A model generated the notes under the pieces. That model saw nothing but the letters and a program-made list of their open reading frames with translations. It did not search any database and was not told the DNA's origin. A program made the position numbers and the translations under genes. Shown piece after piece: positions 1-7,581 of a stretch of DNA of 7,948 nucleotides (position 1 is the first letter of the stretch; every line of letters begins with the position of its first letter). This stretch comes from Bacteroidota bacterium (GTDB lineage Bacteria > Bacteroidota > Bacteroidia > Bacteroidales > P3): assembly GCA_030540495.1 (NCBI GenBank), contig JAUNWC010000058.1, positions 1 to 7,948 on the forward strand, given 5' to 3'.

Positions 1-636
1 CTTTCTAAAAATAAAGATAAATACTTCTCCTTCATAATAGAATATGTTGTTTGTTTTGATTTGAAAGGAGAAAAGTGGATAAGGTTTGAAAACAAAGAGT
101 GTAACTTTGGATATAGAGAATCTATTTTTAAGCACCAAGAAGGCAATTTTATTATATGGAGGGTTGGTTTTAGGTTGAAAAAAAACTTTACTCCAAACAT
201 AGAGTATAAGGATATAAAAAAAGCAATAGAAAACAATAATATAACCTCTCTTTCTCCGTCCATAATTGCTCGTTTGGTAAAACAAATACGCAAAGAAAAG
301 TTGCCCGATTATAAAGTTTTGGGAAATGTGGGCTCTTTTTTCAAAAATCCTATTATAAGCAACAAACATTATGCTGAGTTAGTAAAAGTTTATCCTAATA
401 TTGTGGCTTTTGATGAAAAAGAAAGCAAGAAAATATCTGCCGCATGGCTTATAGAGTACTGCGGTTATAAGGGAAAAAGAATTGGCAATGTGGGTATGTC
501 GTCTAACCAAGCGCTGATTATGGTCAATTATGGAGGAGCAAATGGAGAAGAAGTTCTCTTCTTAGCAAAAGAAATACAAGAAAAAGTTAAGCAAAATTTT
601 GACATAAACTTAGAAATAGAAGCAAACATAATATAA
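1..636 (+). CDS. murB: UDP-N-acetylenolpyruvoylglucosamine reductase, C-terminal part (5' end outside window)
   Basis: MurB reduces UDP-GlcNAc-enolpyruvate to UDP-MurNAc with NADPH and bound FAD, the second committed step of cytoplasmic peptidoglycan precursor synthesis. The frame is open from base 1, so the TTG at 61 is not the start. The 211 visible residues align with E. coli MurB from about residue 120 to near the end, so roughly the first 120 residues (most of the first FAD-binding lobe) lie outside the window. Visible marks, numbered from base 1, are FGYRESIFKH (Arg39, matching E. coli Arg159), the IEYKD tyrosine (Tyr69, near Tyr190), KLPDYKV (Lys100, matching Lys217), GNVGSFFKNP with the proton-donor serine (Ser112, matching Ser229; codon 334-336), AAWLIEYCGYKG, and the terminal LEIEANI with the catalytic glutamate (Glu207, matching Glu325; codon 619-621). 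The tyrosine and the YRESIFKH segment indicate the type I (E. coli-like) form. All catalytic residues in the visible part are intact. Motif positions are read from the sequence; the E. coli numbering is from memory of the family. Confidence 0.96.
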   Translation, partial: LSKNKDKYFSFIIEYVVCFDLKGEKWIRFENKECNFGYRESIFKHQEGNFIIWRVGFRLKKNFTPNIEYKDIKKAIENNNITSLSPSIIARLVKQIRKEKLPDYKVLGNVGSFFKNPIISNKHYAELVKVYPNIVAFDEKESKKISAAWLIEYCGYKGKRIGNVGMSSNQALIMVNYGGANGEEVLFLAKEIQEKVKQNFDINLEIEANII

Positions 637-650
637 AAACAAAAAAAACA

Positions 651-1262
651 ATGACAGAGGCAGAAAAATTTTGGCAAGAGTTTGAAATAGCAAAAGACAC
701 ACTTATGGATATAGACTCTTTGAGCGAGGAGCAAGCAGATAAAGTAATGCTTGATATGGACAATAAGTTGAAGAAATATTCTAAGGGTTTGGATTTTATT
801 TTGGGCGATTTGACTTCTAAGGGCAGAAGTTTTACTATTACGGCAAATGGAGATAAGGAATATTTTCCTTTTGTGGAGGAACTTATGGACAATGCTCCAG
901 AATTTAACCTTTGGAGTATAGAAGGTTTTTTGCAACCAGAGGGAAAACATCTAACCATGAGATATAACGGATATATACTTAGAAGTGGAGAACTGTTTTT
1001 TGTGCCATTGGAAAACGAGGAACAAAAAGACAAAATAGGAATAAGAGTAGGAGCAAAAAAGATAGTGGATAACGAGGATTTTGAAATATGTGCCTACTTA
1101 CTTGTAGAAAAAATGATAGGAGAATATTATGCAACCACACTAATAGAGTATTTTGATTTGGTTACACTGCCAGAGAACTACAAAGAAGAGAATTTTATGC
1201 CTTTGGACAATTTGCCCGACTATGTTGCTTGGTTTGTGCAAAATAGGAAACAAAAGGCTTAA
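651..1262 (+). CDS. Conserved hypothetical protein, 203 residues, downstream of murB
   Basis: Function unknown. The protein is acidic and soluble-looking, with no signal peptide or membrane segment. An N-terminal helical stretch (residues 1-45, FWQEFEIAKDTL then SLSEEQADKVMLDMDNKLKKY) leads into a probable alpha/beta domain. Its most distinctive segment is residues 60-95: SFTITANGDKEYFPFVEEL, then NAPEFNLWSIEGFLQP. That pattern (ITA-G, a paired VEEL and AP, then W-I-x-x-F) recalls a widespread uncharacterised family of small cytoplasmic proteins, but I cannot assign a Pfam name with certainty. The C-terminal part (130-197) contains IGIRVGAKKIVDNEDFE, a helix-like segment YLLVEKMIGEYYATTLIEYF, and a tail LPDYVAWFVQNRK. 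The ATG at 651 lies 14 bases after the murB stop, with an A-rich leader and no Shine-Dalgarno sequence, so it is probably translated from the murB transcript. The gene is intact and converges on the DUF3943 gene 29 bases away. The proximity to murB suggests co-transcription, not necessarily a role in cell-wall synthesis. Confidence 0.85.
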   Translation: MTEAEKFWQEFEIAKDTLMDIDSLSEEQADKVMLDMDNKLKKYSKGLDFILGDLTSKGRSFTITANGDKEYFPFVEELMDNAPEFNLWSIEGFLQPEGKHLTMRYNGYILRSGELFFVPLENEEQKDKIGIRVGAKKIVDNEDFEICAYLLVEKMIGEYYATTLIEYFDLVTLPENYKEENFMPLDNLPDYVAWFVQNRKQKA

Positions 1263-1291
1263 CCATTCTTTTTTTTTAGAAACCTACACAT

Positions 1292-2839
1292 TTATATATT
1301 ATATTTTAGTCCTATTTTTAATTCAAAGGTATTGGACTCTATGTTTTTGTAATAGTCATATTCTGTTAGACGAAAGTAATAGGAGGTAGAAAGAATAAAA
1401 TCCAAATGCTCTTGCAAAGTCATTTCTATACTTGGAGAAACAACCATAAGGCTTGCATTACTCTTGTTGCCTTGAACATTTAGATAAAGAGGGTCTTTGT
1501 TCTCGGGATGCTTAATGGTTTCTATACCTTTCCAAGTCCAAAGTTTGTAATAATCTGCATTGAGCAAGAAACGACCATAGCGGGAAAACTCTACATTTGT
1601 CCTTAAATGAACAGCAAAACCACTTGCGAGGTTGTAATCCCTATCTATGTTATTAAAATAGTCGCTTATGCTACCTCCAAGCAAAACTCCATTAGCGTAT
1701 ATTTGTTGGCTAAGCATAGACAAATTGCCCAAATCTTTTATGGAATAAATTAGCCCAACTCCCAAAGATGCAGCCTCTGAGATACGATAAGGAACCTGTG
1801 TCAAACCATCTATAACAGGTTCTGAATCATAGTAATTGAAGTGTTGAAAGAAGCCAACCTGAGATTTTACCGAAGTATTGGTATTGATGTCTAAACCATA
1901 TAGCCTACCAACAAAATGAACTTCGGAAATAAGTGGTTGATTGGCAGAAAGAGAAAGATTGATTTGAGCAGAGAAATAATCATAAGGCTTGTTTATAGCC
2001 GTATTATAAACGTCTCCATAATCTACCCTTGCTATTACAAAAGGATTACTCTCTCCTCTAACCAAAGAGCCTTTATCTGCCAAATATCTCCATCCTCCAC
2101 TAAGAGAAAAATCCACAGGAATGAACTCAAAATCGTGGTATTTGTACAAAGAGGTTTTGTGTTGCCAAGCCTCTCCTCTGAGAATACGATTGAGCCCTTT
2201 GATAGGACAAATGGCAGTAACAAAGAATTCTCTAAAAAATCTTTCCCAACCATATGAAGATTCGTCTATAACAAGATTGGAAAGCCTATGGGTTATCTCG
2301 CCTATGGCTATGCCTCCAAGCGTAGTGGCAAAAATATCATTAATGCTCGGTGGCTCTACTTCTCCTGCTACTTCCCACATAAATGAGCCAAACAAACTAA
2401 AAGGAGCCGATTGCCAAAAATTCAGTCCATTGCTTCTTGCTGCATTAAAGTACAAACCTCCATGATAAGGATGAAAAAACAAATTAGTAGAAAACTTATC
2501 ATAATCCCACACAAAACCATTTTCTATATTGTGTTGTATGCTATGAAAACTTACTCGGGCAAATTCTGCATCAAGAATAAACCTATCAAAACTATTAACA
2601 AAAACATTTATCCCAACCACCTCAGCAGTTGAAATCCAAAGACTTTTGCATAGATTAGAGGTAGGTTCTTCTTTTCTTATAATCTCTTGTGGTATGGAAT
2701 CAGATAAAAAATCATTCCCTTTAATAAGCACCGCATTAGAATCCGTATCATAAAAAGAAACCTCCTCTGCCCTACCAATTGTTAGGCAAGAAAACAACAA
2801 AACAAATAATGTTATTTTTAAAACTCCTTTCACCATCAT
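1292..2839 (-). CDS. DUF3943 domain envelope protein with signal peptide
   Basis: A 515-residue exported protein of unknown function. The N-terminus (MMVKGVLKITLFVLLFSCLTIGRA) is a signal peptide, most simply cut after Ala24. Cys18 sits in LFSC, but Phe at -2 makes a poor lipobox. The DUF3943 core is at about residues 108-225. It contains WDYDKFSTN, FHPYHGGLYFNAARSNG, FWQSAPFSLFGSFMWEVAGE, EPPSINDIFATTLGGIAIGE and then HRLSN, with a following segment to ICPIKGLNRILRGE. From about residue 240 the sequence alternates short aromatic or hydrophobic strands with polar turns (for example VDFSLSGGWRYL, ISEVHFVGRLYG, GRFLLNADYYKLW, HLDFILSTSYYFR, FELKIGLKYNI), as expected for an outer-membrane beta-barrel. 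Two ATGs lie in tandem at 2839 and 2836; the first is used here and the choice barely matters. The gene starts 7 bases after the stop of the repeat-barrel gene, so it should be its co-transcribed partner. The family call rests on recalled motifs; barrel topology and location are inferred. Confidence 0.9.
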   Translation of the reverse strand: MMVKGVLKITLFVLLFSCLTIGRAEEVSFYDTDSNAVLIKGNDFLSDSIPQEIIRKEEPTSNLCKSLWISTAEVVGINVFVNSFDRFILDAEFARVSFHSIQHNIENGFVWDYDKFSTNLFFHPYHGGLYFNAARSNGLNFWQSAPFSLFGSFMWEVAGEVEPPSINDIFATTLGGIAIGEITHRLSNLVIDESSYGWERFFREFFVTAICPIKGLNRILRGEAWQHKTSLYKYHDFEFIPVDFSLSGGWRYLADKGSLVRGESNPFVIARVDYGDVYNTAINKPYDYFSAQINLSLSANQPLISEVHFVGRLYGLDINTNTSVKSQVGFFQHFNYYDSEPVIDGLTQVPYRISEAASLGVGLIYSIKDLGNLSMLSQQIYANGVLLGGSISDYFNNIDRDYNLASGFAVHLRTNVEFSRYGRFLLNADYYKLWTWKGIETIKHPENKDPLYLNVQGNKSNASLMVVSPSIEMTLQEHLDFILSTSYYFRLTEYDYYKNIESNTFELKIGLKYNI

Positions 2840-2846
2840 ATTTTTC

Positions 2847-3935
2847 TTAGAATAAAACCAAGCCTACTTTCAAAAGAAAAGACTTTCTATAATTTTTATT
2901 GTGTTGGTAATATCTATCCACTCCATATCCACTTCCTACAAAAAAGCCTAAGTGTTGCAAATACTGATATTCCAAACTTATATTAGCATTCAAAGAATAA
3001 AGCCTTTCTGGTGTTTGAATATCGTTTTGCTGAAAAGTTTCTATATGAGAAAAGCCCAAATCTCCATATACAGACCATTTGTTGTTAAAAATATTTGTCC
3101 AATAGCCCAAGCGATAGAAAAAAGAACCCGAAAATTCCTCGTCCAATCCCATATAATGCGTGCCAAAACCAAGTATATTATAGGTATTATTGTTTTTGAA
3201 ACGAGCGGCTATATTGATTTTTGAAGCATTGCCACCAAAAACCATCATCTGTATGCGAGTCAAAGGAGAAAGATTCACCAAACCTATCTTCTTTGCGGTA
3301 TTGTTGCGAGAATAATTAAAAATACCCACCTGCACGCCTTTCTCTTGTTCTATGGCAATATTGATTACTCCAATTTGCAATCCGTTTAGGGTATCTGCAT
3401 AATTAAAAGGAGAAAATTGAAAGCCTCTCATATTGTTTATGCTAATATTGGTTACTCCTGCAAATTGCATTCCTCTTTCCACGCCAATAGAAATATTTTC
3501 TATTCCACAAAGTTGCAGTCCCTTTAACCTTCCTCCATTCAAATTATTAAAAGTGGATATTTGCACTCCTTTTGTTTGTTTGGCAAGATTCATTACAAAG
3601 GAAGATTGAAGTCCTTTCATCTCTCCTCCCACAATGTTTATTACAGAGCCATATTGCCAACCTTTTATATTCTTATGAGAGAAGGCTCCTACTCCACCCC
3701 AATTTACTCCTTTGCCTTCTTGTCTTATCCACGAGGAAACAAGGTTGAATTGTATGCCTTTCAGAATATTTATATCGCCAACAAGCCCTACGTTCACATT
3801 AGCCTTTCTGTCTTTATTCTTGTAACCCAAAGCAATATTGTATCGTTTCTCAAGCAAACTATCCTGCTGAGCCTGCGTAAACAAAGGAAAAAATACAAGC
3901 AACAAACAACAAATATATATTTTTTTATATTTCAT
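2847..3935 (-). CDS. Surface-repeat protein (LA_2272-like) with C-terminal barrel-like region
   Basis: A 362-residue exported protein of unknown function. Residues 1-22 (MKYKKIYICCLLLVFFPLFTQA) form a typical signal peptide, with cleavage expected at QA|QQ. Residues 59-222 hold about eleven tandem repeats of 14-16 residues, each beginning [KR]-G-hydrophobic-Q and followed by x-G-x-hydrophobic-x-N. Examples are KGIQFN, KGWQYG, KGLQSS, KGVQIS, KGLQLC, RGMQFA, RGFQFS, NGLQIG and KGVQVG. This matches the LA_2272-type surface repeat seen in Leptospira and Bacteroidota. Residues 236-362 are amphipathic strands rich in Tyr and Gly (YNILGFGTHYMG, GSFFYRLGYW, WSVYGDLGFSH, LGFFVGSGYGVDRYY) and end in LLKVGLVLF. 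The terminal Phe is the usual outer-membrane barrel signal. The gene starts 26 bases after uvrA and ends 7 bases before the DUF3943 gene. Start and stop are unambiguous. The repeats and signal peptide are seen directly; the family name is recalled, and location in the outer membrane is inferred. Confidence 0.87.
   Translation of the reverse strand: MKYKKIYICCLLLVFFPLFTQAQQDSLLEKRYNIALGYKNKDRKANVNVGLVGDINILKGIQFNLVSSWIRQEGKGVNWGGVGAFSHKNIKGWQYGSVINIVGGEMKGLQSSFVMNLAKQTKGVQISTFNNLNGGRLKGLQLCGIENISIGVERGMQFAGVTNISINNMRGFQFSPFNYADTLNGLQIGVINIAIEQEKGVQVGIFNYSRNNTAKKIGLVNLSPLTRIQMMVFGGNASKINIAARFKNNNTYNILGFGTHYMGLDEEFSGSFFYRLGYWTNIFNNKWSVYGDLGFSHIETFQQNDIQTPERLYSLNANISLEYQYLQHLGFFVGSGYGVDRYYQHNKNYRKSFLLKVGLVLF
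3270..3761 (-). repeat. Coding tandem repeats, period about 16 codons
   Basis: This is the part of the surface-repeat gene that encodes its KG-hydrophobic-Q repeats (residues 59-222). Successive spacings between the KG or RG pairs are mostly 16 residues, with single units of 14 and 15. The last unit is decayed (KKIGLVNLSP). The nucleotide copies are strongly diverged, so the array is old and not an active slippage tract. A regular short period with conserved Gly, Gln and Asn suggests a stacked strand-turn (solenoid-like) fold; this is inference. Confidence 0.8.
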
Positions 3936-3961
3936 AGCAAAGCATAGTTTTTTCCTAAGAT

Positions 3962-6760
3962 TTAGAATTTTTCTTTCAAAAACTTAGCAGTAGGAGTATC
4001 TTGTTTTATCATATCCTTAGGAGTACCCTCAAAAATAATTTTTCCTCCATGCTTGCCTCCACCATATCCAAGTTCTATCAACCAATCTGCTGTTTTTATT
4101 ATATCCAAATGATGCTCTATTATAACCACAGAATGACCATTGTCTATCAAAGCATCAAAACATTCGTTAAGTTTGTGTATATCATCAAAATGCAAACCCG
4201 TTGTTGGCTCATCAAAAACAAATAGAGTAGGTTGAAGACTTTTGCCTTTTTGCAAATAGGTTGCCAATTTTATTCTTTGAGCCTCACCTCCCGAAAGAGT
4301 ACTAAGCGACTGTCCCAAAGAAAGATAACCAAGACCTACTTGTCGCAAAACCCCTAAAACATAGGATATATTCTTTATTGTACTATCTTGATTGTCGTCA
4401 AAAAAGTCAAAAGCCTCATCTATGCTCATACCAAGAACATCAGAAATATTTTTGTCCTTATACTTTATTTCCAAAGCATCCTCAGTATAACGTTTGCCAT
4501 GACAGGCCTCACACTCCAAAGTAACATCTGCCATAAACTGCATTTTTACATCTATGCTTCCCTCTCCTTTGCAAGCCTCACACCTGCCTCCTCCTTCTAC
4601 ATTAAAAGAGAAATAGCCAGGTTGTATTTTTCTTGCTTTCGCCAAAGGCTGATTGGCAAACAAAGTACGTATATTATCAAATACTCCCGTATATAAAGCA
4701 GGGTTGCTACGAGAAGAACGCCCTATGGAGTTTTGGTCTATAACTTGAATATCTTTGATAACAGAAAGCGAGCCATGAGCAGAAGAACAATTTGGCACTT
4801 CTTCGCAAGGTAAATCCAAATATTGTCTTATTGCATTAACAAAAACCTTGTTTATCAAAGTACTTTTGCCACTACCACTTACTCCACACACAACAACTTT
4901 CTCTTTTAAAGGTACTCTAAGGCTTACTCCCTGTATATTGTTTTTATAAACATTGTCTATTTGTATGTATTCTTTGCTCTTTCTATATGTTTTAGGCAAG
5001 GCTATTGTTTTTTCTCCACTTAGATATTGAAGCGTTAGAGAAGAGGAATTATTTTTCTTTTGAAAAGATTTATCCTTCAATTGCTCTGCACTACAAGAAA
5101 GACACACCTCTCCTCCATTTATTCCAGCAAAAGGACCTATATCTATAACATAGTCAGCATTTCTTATTACATCTTCGTCATGCTCTACCACTATAACAGT
5201 ATTTCCCTCGTCTCTCAAATCTTTAAGAACCTGTATAAGATTATTGGTGTCTATGGTATGCAAACCTATTGTTGGCTCGTCCAAGATATACATAGAGCCA
5301 ACTAATGGAGAGCCTATGCTTGTAGCAAGAATTATTCTTTGAGCCTCACCGCCAGAAAGAGTATTTGCCCTACGCGAAAGAGTTAGATAACCAAGCCCTA
5401 CTTCTAATAAATATTCTAATCGGGTGGTTATTTCTTTAAGTATTCTTTCTGAGGCTTGAGTTTCATAGTCGTTAAGTTCCAATTTATTAAAAAAATCTGC
5501 AACCTCATCTATTGGCATATTAAGAATATCTATCAACGATTTGCCCGCAATCTTTACGTAAGCAACATCCTTTCTCAAGCGCGAACCCTCGCAATCAGGA
5601 CAAACTGTTTTGCCTCTATACCGAGACAAAAGCACACGATATTGTATCTTATAGGATTCTTTTTTTATGATTTCAAAAAATTTATTTATTCCTATAATAT
5701 CTTTGTTTCCCTTCCAAAGCAAATCTTTTTGTTTGTCTGTTAGTTGAATATAAGGTTTGTGAATAGGAAAAATATTGTGTGCCTTTACAATAAAATCTTG
5801 TTTGAAACGAGACATTACTGCTCCTTTCCAACAATTGACCACATCTTCATACACAGAAAGATTAGGGTTGGTAATAACCAATTCTTTGCTTATACCTTCC
5901 ACATATCCCAAACCCTCACAAGTAGGACACGCTCCATATTTATTATTAAAGGAAAAGAAATTCTCCGAGGGCTTAACAAACTCAATACCATCTCTTTCAA
6001 AACGATTAGAAAAAGTTTCTTGCTTGTCCTCAGAATAAATTATACAAGTACCTTCTGATTCATTAAAAGCAGTATGGACGCTTTCCGAAAGTCTTAACTT
6101 TATGCTATCTTCTTTATTGTTTATCAACAATCTATCCACAAGCAAAGAGGCTTTTTCGTATTTTTTGGCAATAGAGTCTTTAGTCAAAAGTTCTTCTATG
6201 CTAATAATTTCTCCTTTCAAAAACAAACGAGTATAACCCATTTGAAACAAAGTTTCCAATCTCTGTTTTATTTCCTCAGTTCCCATTCTCAAGGGCGAAA
6301 GAATATATATTCTCTTATTCAGATAGTTGTTCAGTATGTTATCCACTACACTTGTAACAGAATCTCTTCTGACCTCCTTACCCGAAATAGGCGAGTAGGT
6401 TTTGCCTATTTTGGTATAAAGAAGTTTAAGGTATTCATATATTTCAGTCATAGTGCCAACAGTGGAACGAGGGTTGCGGTTGATGGTTCTTTGATGTACG
6501 GCTATGGCTGGAGGAAGATTTTCTATTTTATCTACCTGAGGCTTTGGCATACGACCTATAAACTGCCGAGCATATGAAGAAAGGCTTTCTATATATCTTC
6601 TTTGCCCCTCTGCAAACAAAGTATCAAAAGCCAAAGAAGATTTGCCACTTCCACTAACACCGGTTATTACAATAAGAGAATTTTGAGGAAGGCTTACATC
6701 TATGTTTTTTAGATTATTCACCTTAATTCCTTTTGCTATGATATATTCCTGCTTTTTCAT
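3962..6760 (-). CDS. uvrA: Excinuclease ABC subunit A, UvrA2-like paralogue
   Basis: A complete 932-residue UvrA. It is the ATP-driven dimeric damage sensor of nucleotide excision repair, which loads UvrB on DNA lesions in the cytoplasm. Two ABC modules are intact. Module I has Walker A GVSGSGKS at 34-41, signature LSGGEAQRI at 468-476, Walker B YILDEP at 491-496, and an H-loop VVEHDED. Module II has Walker A GVSGSGKS at 626-633, signature LSGGEAQRI at 822-830, Walker B LFVFDEP at 846-852, and IIEHHLD. The zinc module of signature domain I is C278/C281 with C387/C390, enclosing an insertion domain of roughly 100 residues. The DNA-contacting C-terminal module is C727/C730 with C750/C753. The UvrB-binding region (about 130-255) is present, but the zinc site usual there in UvrA1 is absent (SPIS at 123-126, FERDG at 254-258). 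Together with phrases such as CWKGAVMSRFK, YKIQYRVLLSRYRGKT and GNTVIVVEHDEDVIRNADYVIDIGP, this points to the UvrA2 paralogue of Bacteroidota. UvrA is certain; the paralogue call is likely but made from memory. The ATG has an A-rich leader. Two envelope genes follow closely. Confidence 0.97.
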   Translation of the reverse strand: MKKQEYIIAKGIKVNNLKNIDVSLPQNSLIVITGVSGSGKSSLAFDTLFAEGQRRYIESLSSYARQFIGRMPKPQVDKIENLPPAIAVHQRTINRNPRSTVGTMTEIYEYLKLLYTKIGKTYSPISGKEVRRDSVTSVVDNILNNYLNKRIYILSPLRMGTEEIKQRLETLFQMGYTRLFLKGEIISIEELLTKDSIAKKYEKASLLVDRLLINNKEDSIKLRLSESVHTAFNESEGTCIIYSEDKQETFSNRFERDGIEFVKPSENFFSFNNKYGACPTCEGLGYVEGISKELVITNPNLSVYEDVVNCWKGAVMSRFKQDFIVKAHNIFPIHKPYIQLTDKQKDLLWKGNKDIIGINKFFEIIKKESYKIQYRVLLSRYRGKTVCPDCEGSRLRKDVAYVKIAGKSLIDILNMPIDEVADFFNKLELNDYETQASERILKEITTRLEYLLEVGLGYLTLSRRANTLSGGEAQRIILATSIGSPLVGSMYILDEPTIGLHTIDTNNLIQVLKDLRDEGNTVIVVEHDEDVIRNADYVIDIGPFAGINGGEVCLSCSAEQLKDKSFQKKNNSSSLTLQYLSGEKTIALPKTYRKSKEYIQIDNVYKNNIQGVSLRVPLKEKVVVCGVSGSGKSTLINKVFVNAIRQYLDLPCEEVPNCSSAHGSLSVIKDIQVIDQNSIGRSSRSNPALYTGVFDNIRTLFANQPLAKARKIQPGYFSFNVEGGGRCEACKGEGSIDVKMQFMADVTLECEACHGKRYTEDALEIKYKDKNISDVLGMSIDEAFDFFDDNQDSTIKNISYVLGVLRQVGLGYLSLGQSLSTLSGGEAQRIKLATYLQKGKSLQPTLFVFDEPTTGLHFDDIHKLNECFDALIDNGHSVVIIEHHLDIIKTADWLIELGYGGGKHGGKIIFEGTPKDMIKQDTPTAKFLKEKF

Positions 6761-6807
6761 TGTTTTGTGTAAGATAATAAGTTTTTGGTTATAAATATAG
6801 ATTAATA

Positions 6808-6868
6808 TAGGTTGGTATAAGAGCTTTGCTACATAAAAAAAACTATGGCTATAACTTATACCAACCTA
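6808..6868. repeat. Perfect 14-bp inverted repeat between fklB-like gene and uvrA
   Basis: The arms TAGGTTGGTATAAG (6808-6821) and CTTATACCAACCTA (6855-6868) are exact reverse complements separated by 33 bases. A further AGC/GCT pairing (6822-6824 with 6848-6850) is possible inside. The element begins 12 bases after the stop of the fklB-like gene. In that gene's transcript the stem is not followed by a U-tract (the T-rich stretch lies within the loop), so it is not a standard intrinsic terminator, though it could protect the mRNA 3' end. The arm motif recurs with 11 of 14 matches in the larger inverted element at 7582-7713. Confidence 0.85.
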
Positions 6869-6880
6869 CAAAAAAACTTC

Positions 6881-7501
6881 TTATTCTATTCCCAACAATT
6901 CTACCTCAAAAATAAGGGTAGAGCCTGCCGGAATATTGCCCACAGGTTGATTGCCATAAGCCAAGTCTGCCGGGATAAAGAAACGATATTTGCTACCAAC
7001 GTTCATTAATTGAACTCCTTCTGTCCAGCCTGCAATAACTTGATTTAGAGGAAAAACAATACTCTCTCCTCTTTGTACAGAAGAGTCAAAAACAGTGCCA
7101 TTAAGCAAAGTACCATGATAATGTACTCTAACCTTATCGGTTGCTTTTGGTTTTGCTCCCGCACCTTCGCTTATAACCGTGTATTGCAAACCAGAAGGAG
7201 TCTCCACTACATTTTCATTCTTTCTATTGTTTTGCAAAAATGTTTCTCCTTCTTTTCTGTGTTGCTCGCTTTGTTGTTTTGCTTTGGCTTGTTGTTTTGC
7301 TTGCATTTCTGTTTGCCAGGCTTGCATTACTTCGTTCTTCTCCTGCTCGGTCATTGTATTTTCCAACTTGCCCATAGCGGCTTGTTTGATAGTCTCTACA
7401 AATACATCTACATTCAAATCATAACCTTGAGCCACAATACTTTTGCCTATATCTTCCCCAAGAATATAAGACACTTTGTCTTTCTGAGTTTTTAATTCCA
7501 T
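6881..7501 (-). CDS. fklB: FKBP-type peptidyl-prolyl cis-trans isomerase, FklB/FKBP22-like
   Basis: This protein catalyses cis-trans isomerisation of Xaa-Pro bonds and probably acts as a dimeric folding helper. At 206 residues it equals E. coli FklB (FKBP22) in length and follows the same plan. An N-terminal dimerisation domain (1-60: KVSYILGEDIGKSIVAQGYDL, then FVETIKQAAMGK) leads into a long Gln/Lys-rich helix (about 55-90) and a C-terminal FKBP domain (about 100-206). Pocket residues expected for an active FKBP are present: Tyr128 (VHYHG), Phe138-Asp139 (TVFDSS), Phe150, Val155-Ile156 and Trp159 (VIAGW), Tyr182 (LAYGN) and Phe198 (IFEVELL). There is no signal peptide or lipobox, so it should be cytoplasmic, unlike FkpA or Mip. 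The ATG at 7501 is the only sensible start; its leader is AT-rich without a Shine-Dalgarno sequence. The gene stands alone: a strong terminator separates it from the upstream tRNA, and inverted repeats lie on both sides. I found no convincing Bacteroidota promoter match in the 230-base leader. Confidence 0.94.
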   Translation of the reverse strand: MELKTQKDKVSYILGEDIGKSIVAQGYDLNVDVFVETIKQAAMGKLENTMTEQEKNEVMQAWQTEMQAKQQAKAKQQSEQHRKEGETFLQNNRKNENVVETPSGLQYTVISEGAGAKPKATDKVRVHYHGTLLNGTVFDSSVQRGESIVFPLNQVIAGWTEGVQLMNVGSKYRFFIPADLAYGNQPVGNIPAGSTLIFEVELLGIE

Positions 7502-7581
7502 ATTCTACTTTATTATTATTTTTTATACAAACAAAAAACGTCCATATTTCTTTTTTATTGTTATATGAGATATTATTTTTA

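Noticed and set aside
61..636. A shorter murB-like reading frame starting at the TTG at base 61
   Set aside because: The frame is open through bases 1-60 and the sequence there fits MurB. The gene is therefore cut by the window edge, not started at 61.
1263..1291. T-run in the gap between the convergent genes as a terminator
   Set aside because: The only stem upstream of the T-run is AAAAGG with an interrupted partner. It is too weak to support an intrinsic terminator.
3937..3946. TATGCTTTG-like sequence just before the surface-repeat gene as a promoter
   Set aside because: The spacing within the box is off by one and it sits against the start codon. Read-through from uvrA is the simpler explanation.
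6792..6799. TATATTTA (minus strand) as a -7 box for uvrA
   Set aside because: It differs from TAnnTTTG at the last base, and no TTTG lies 19-21 bases upstream, so it is too weak to call in AT-rich DNA.
6808..6868. Inverted repeat as an intrinsic terminator for the fklB-like gene
   Set aside because: The stem is long, but the loop is 33 bases and no U-tract follows on the minus strand, so it is listed as a repeat instead.
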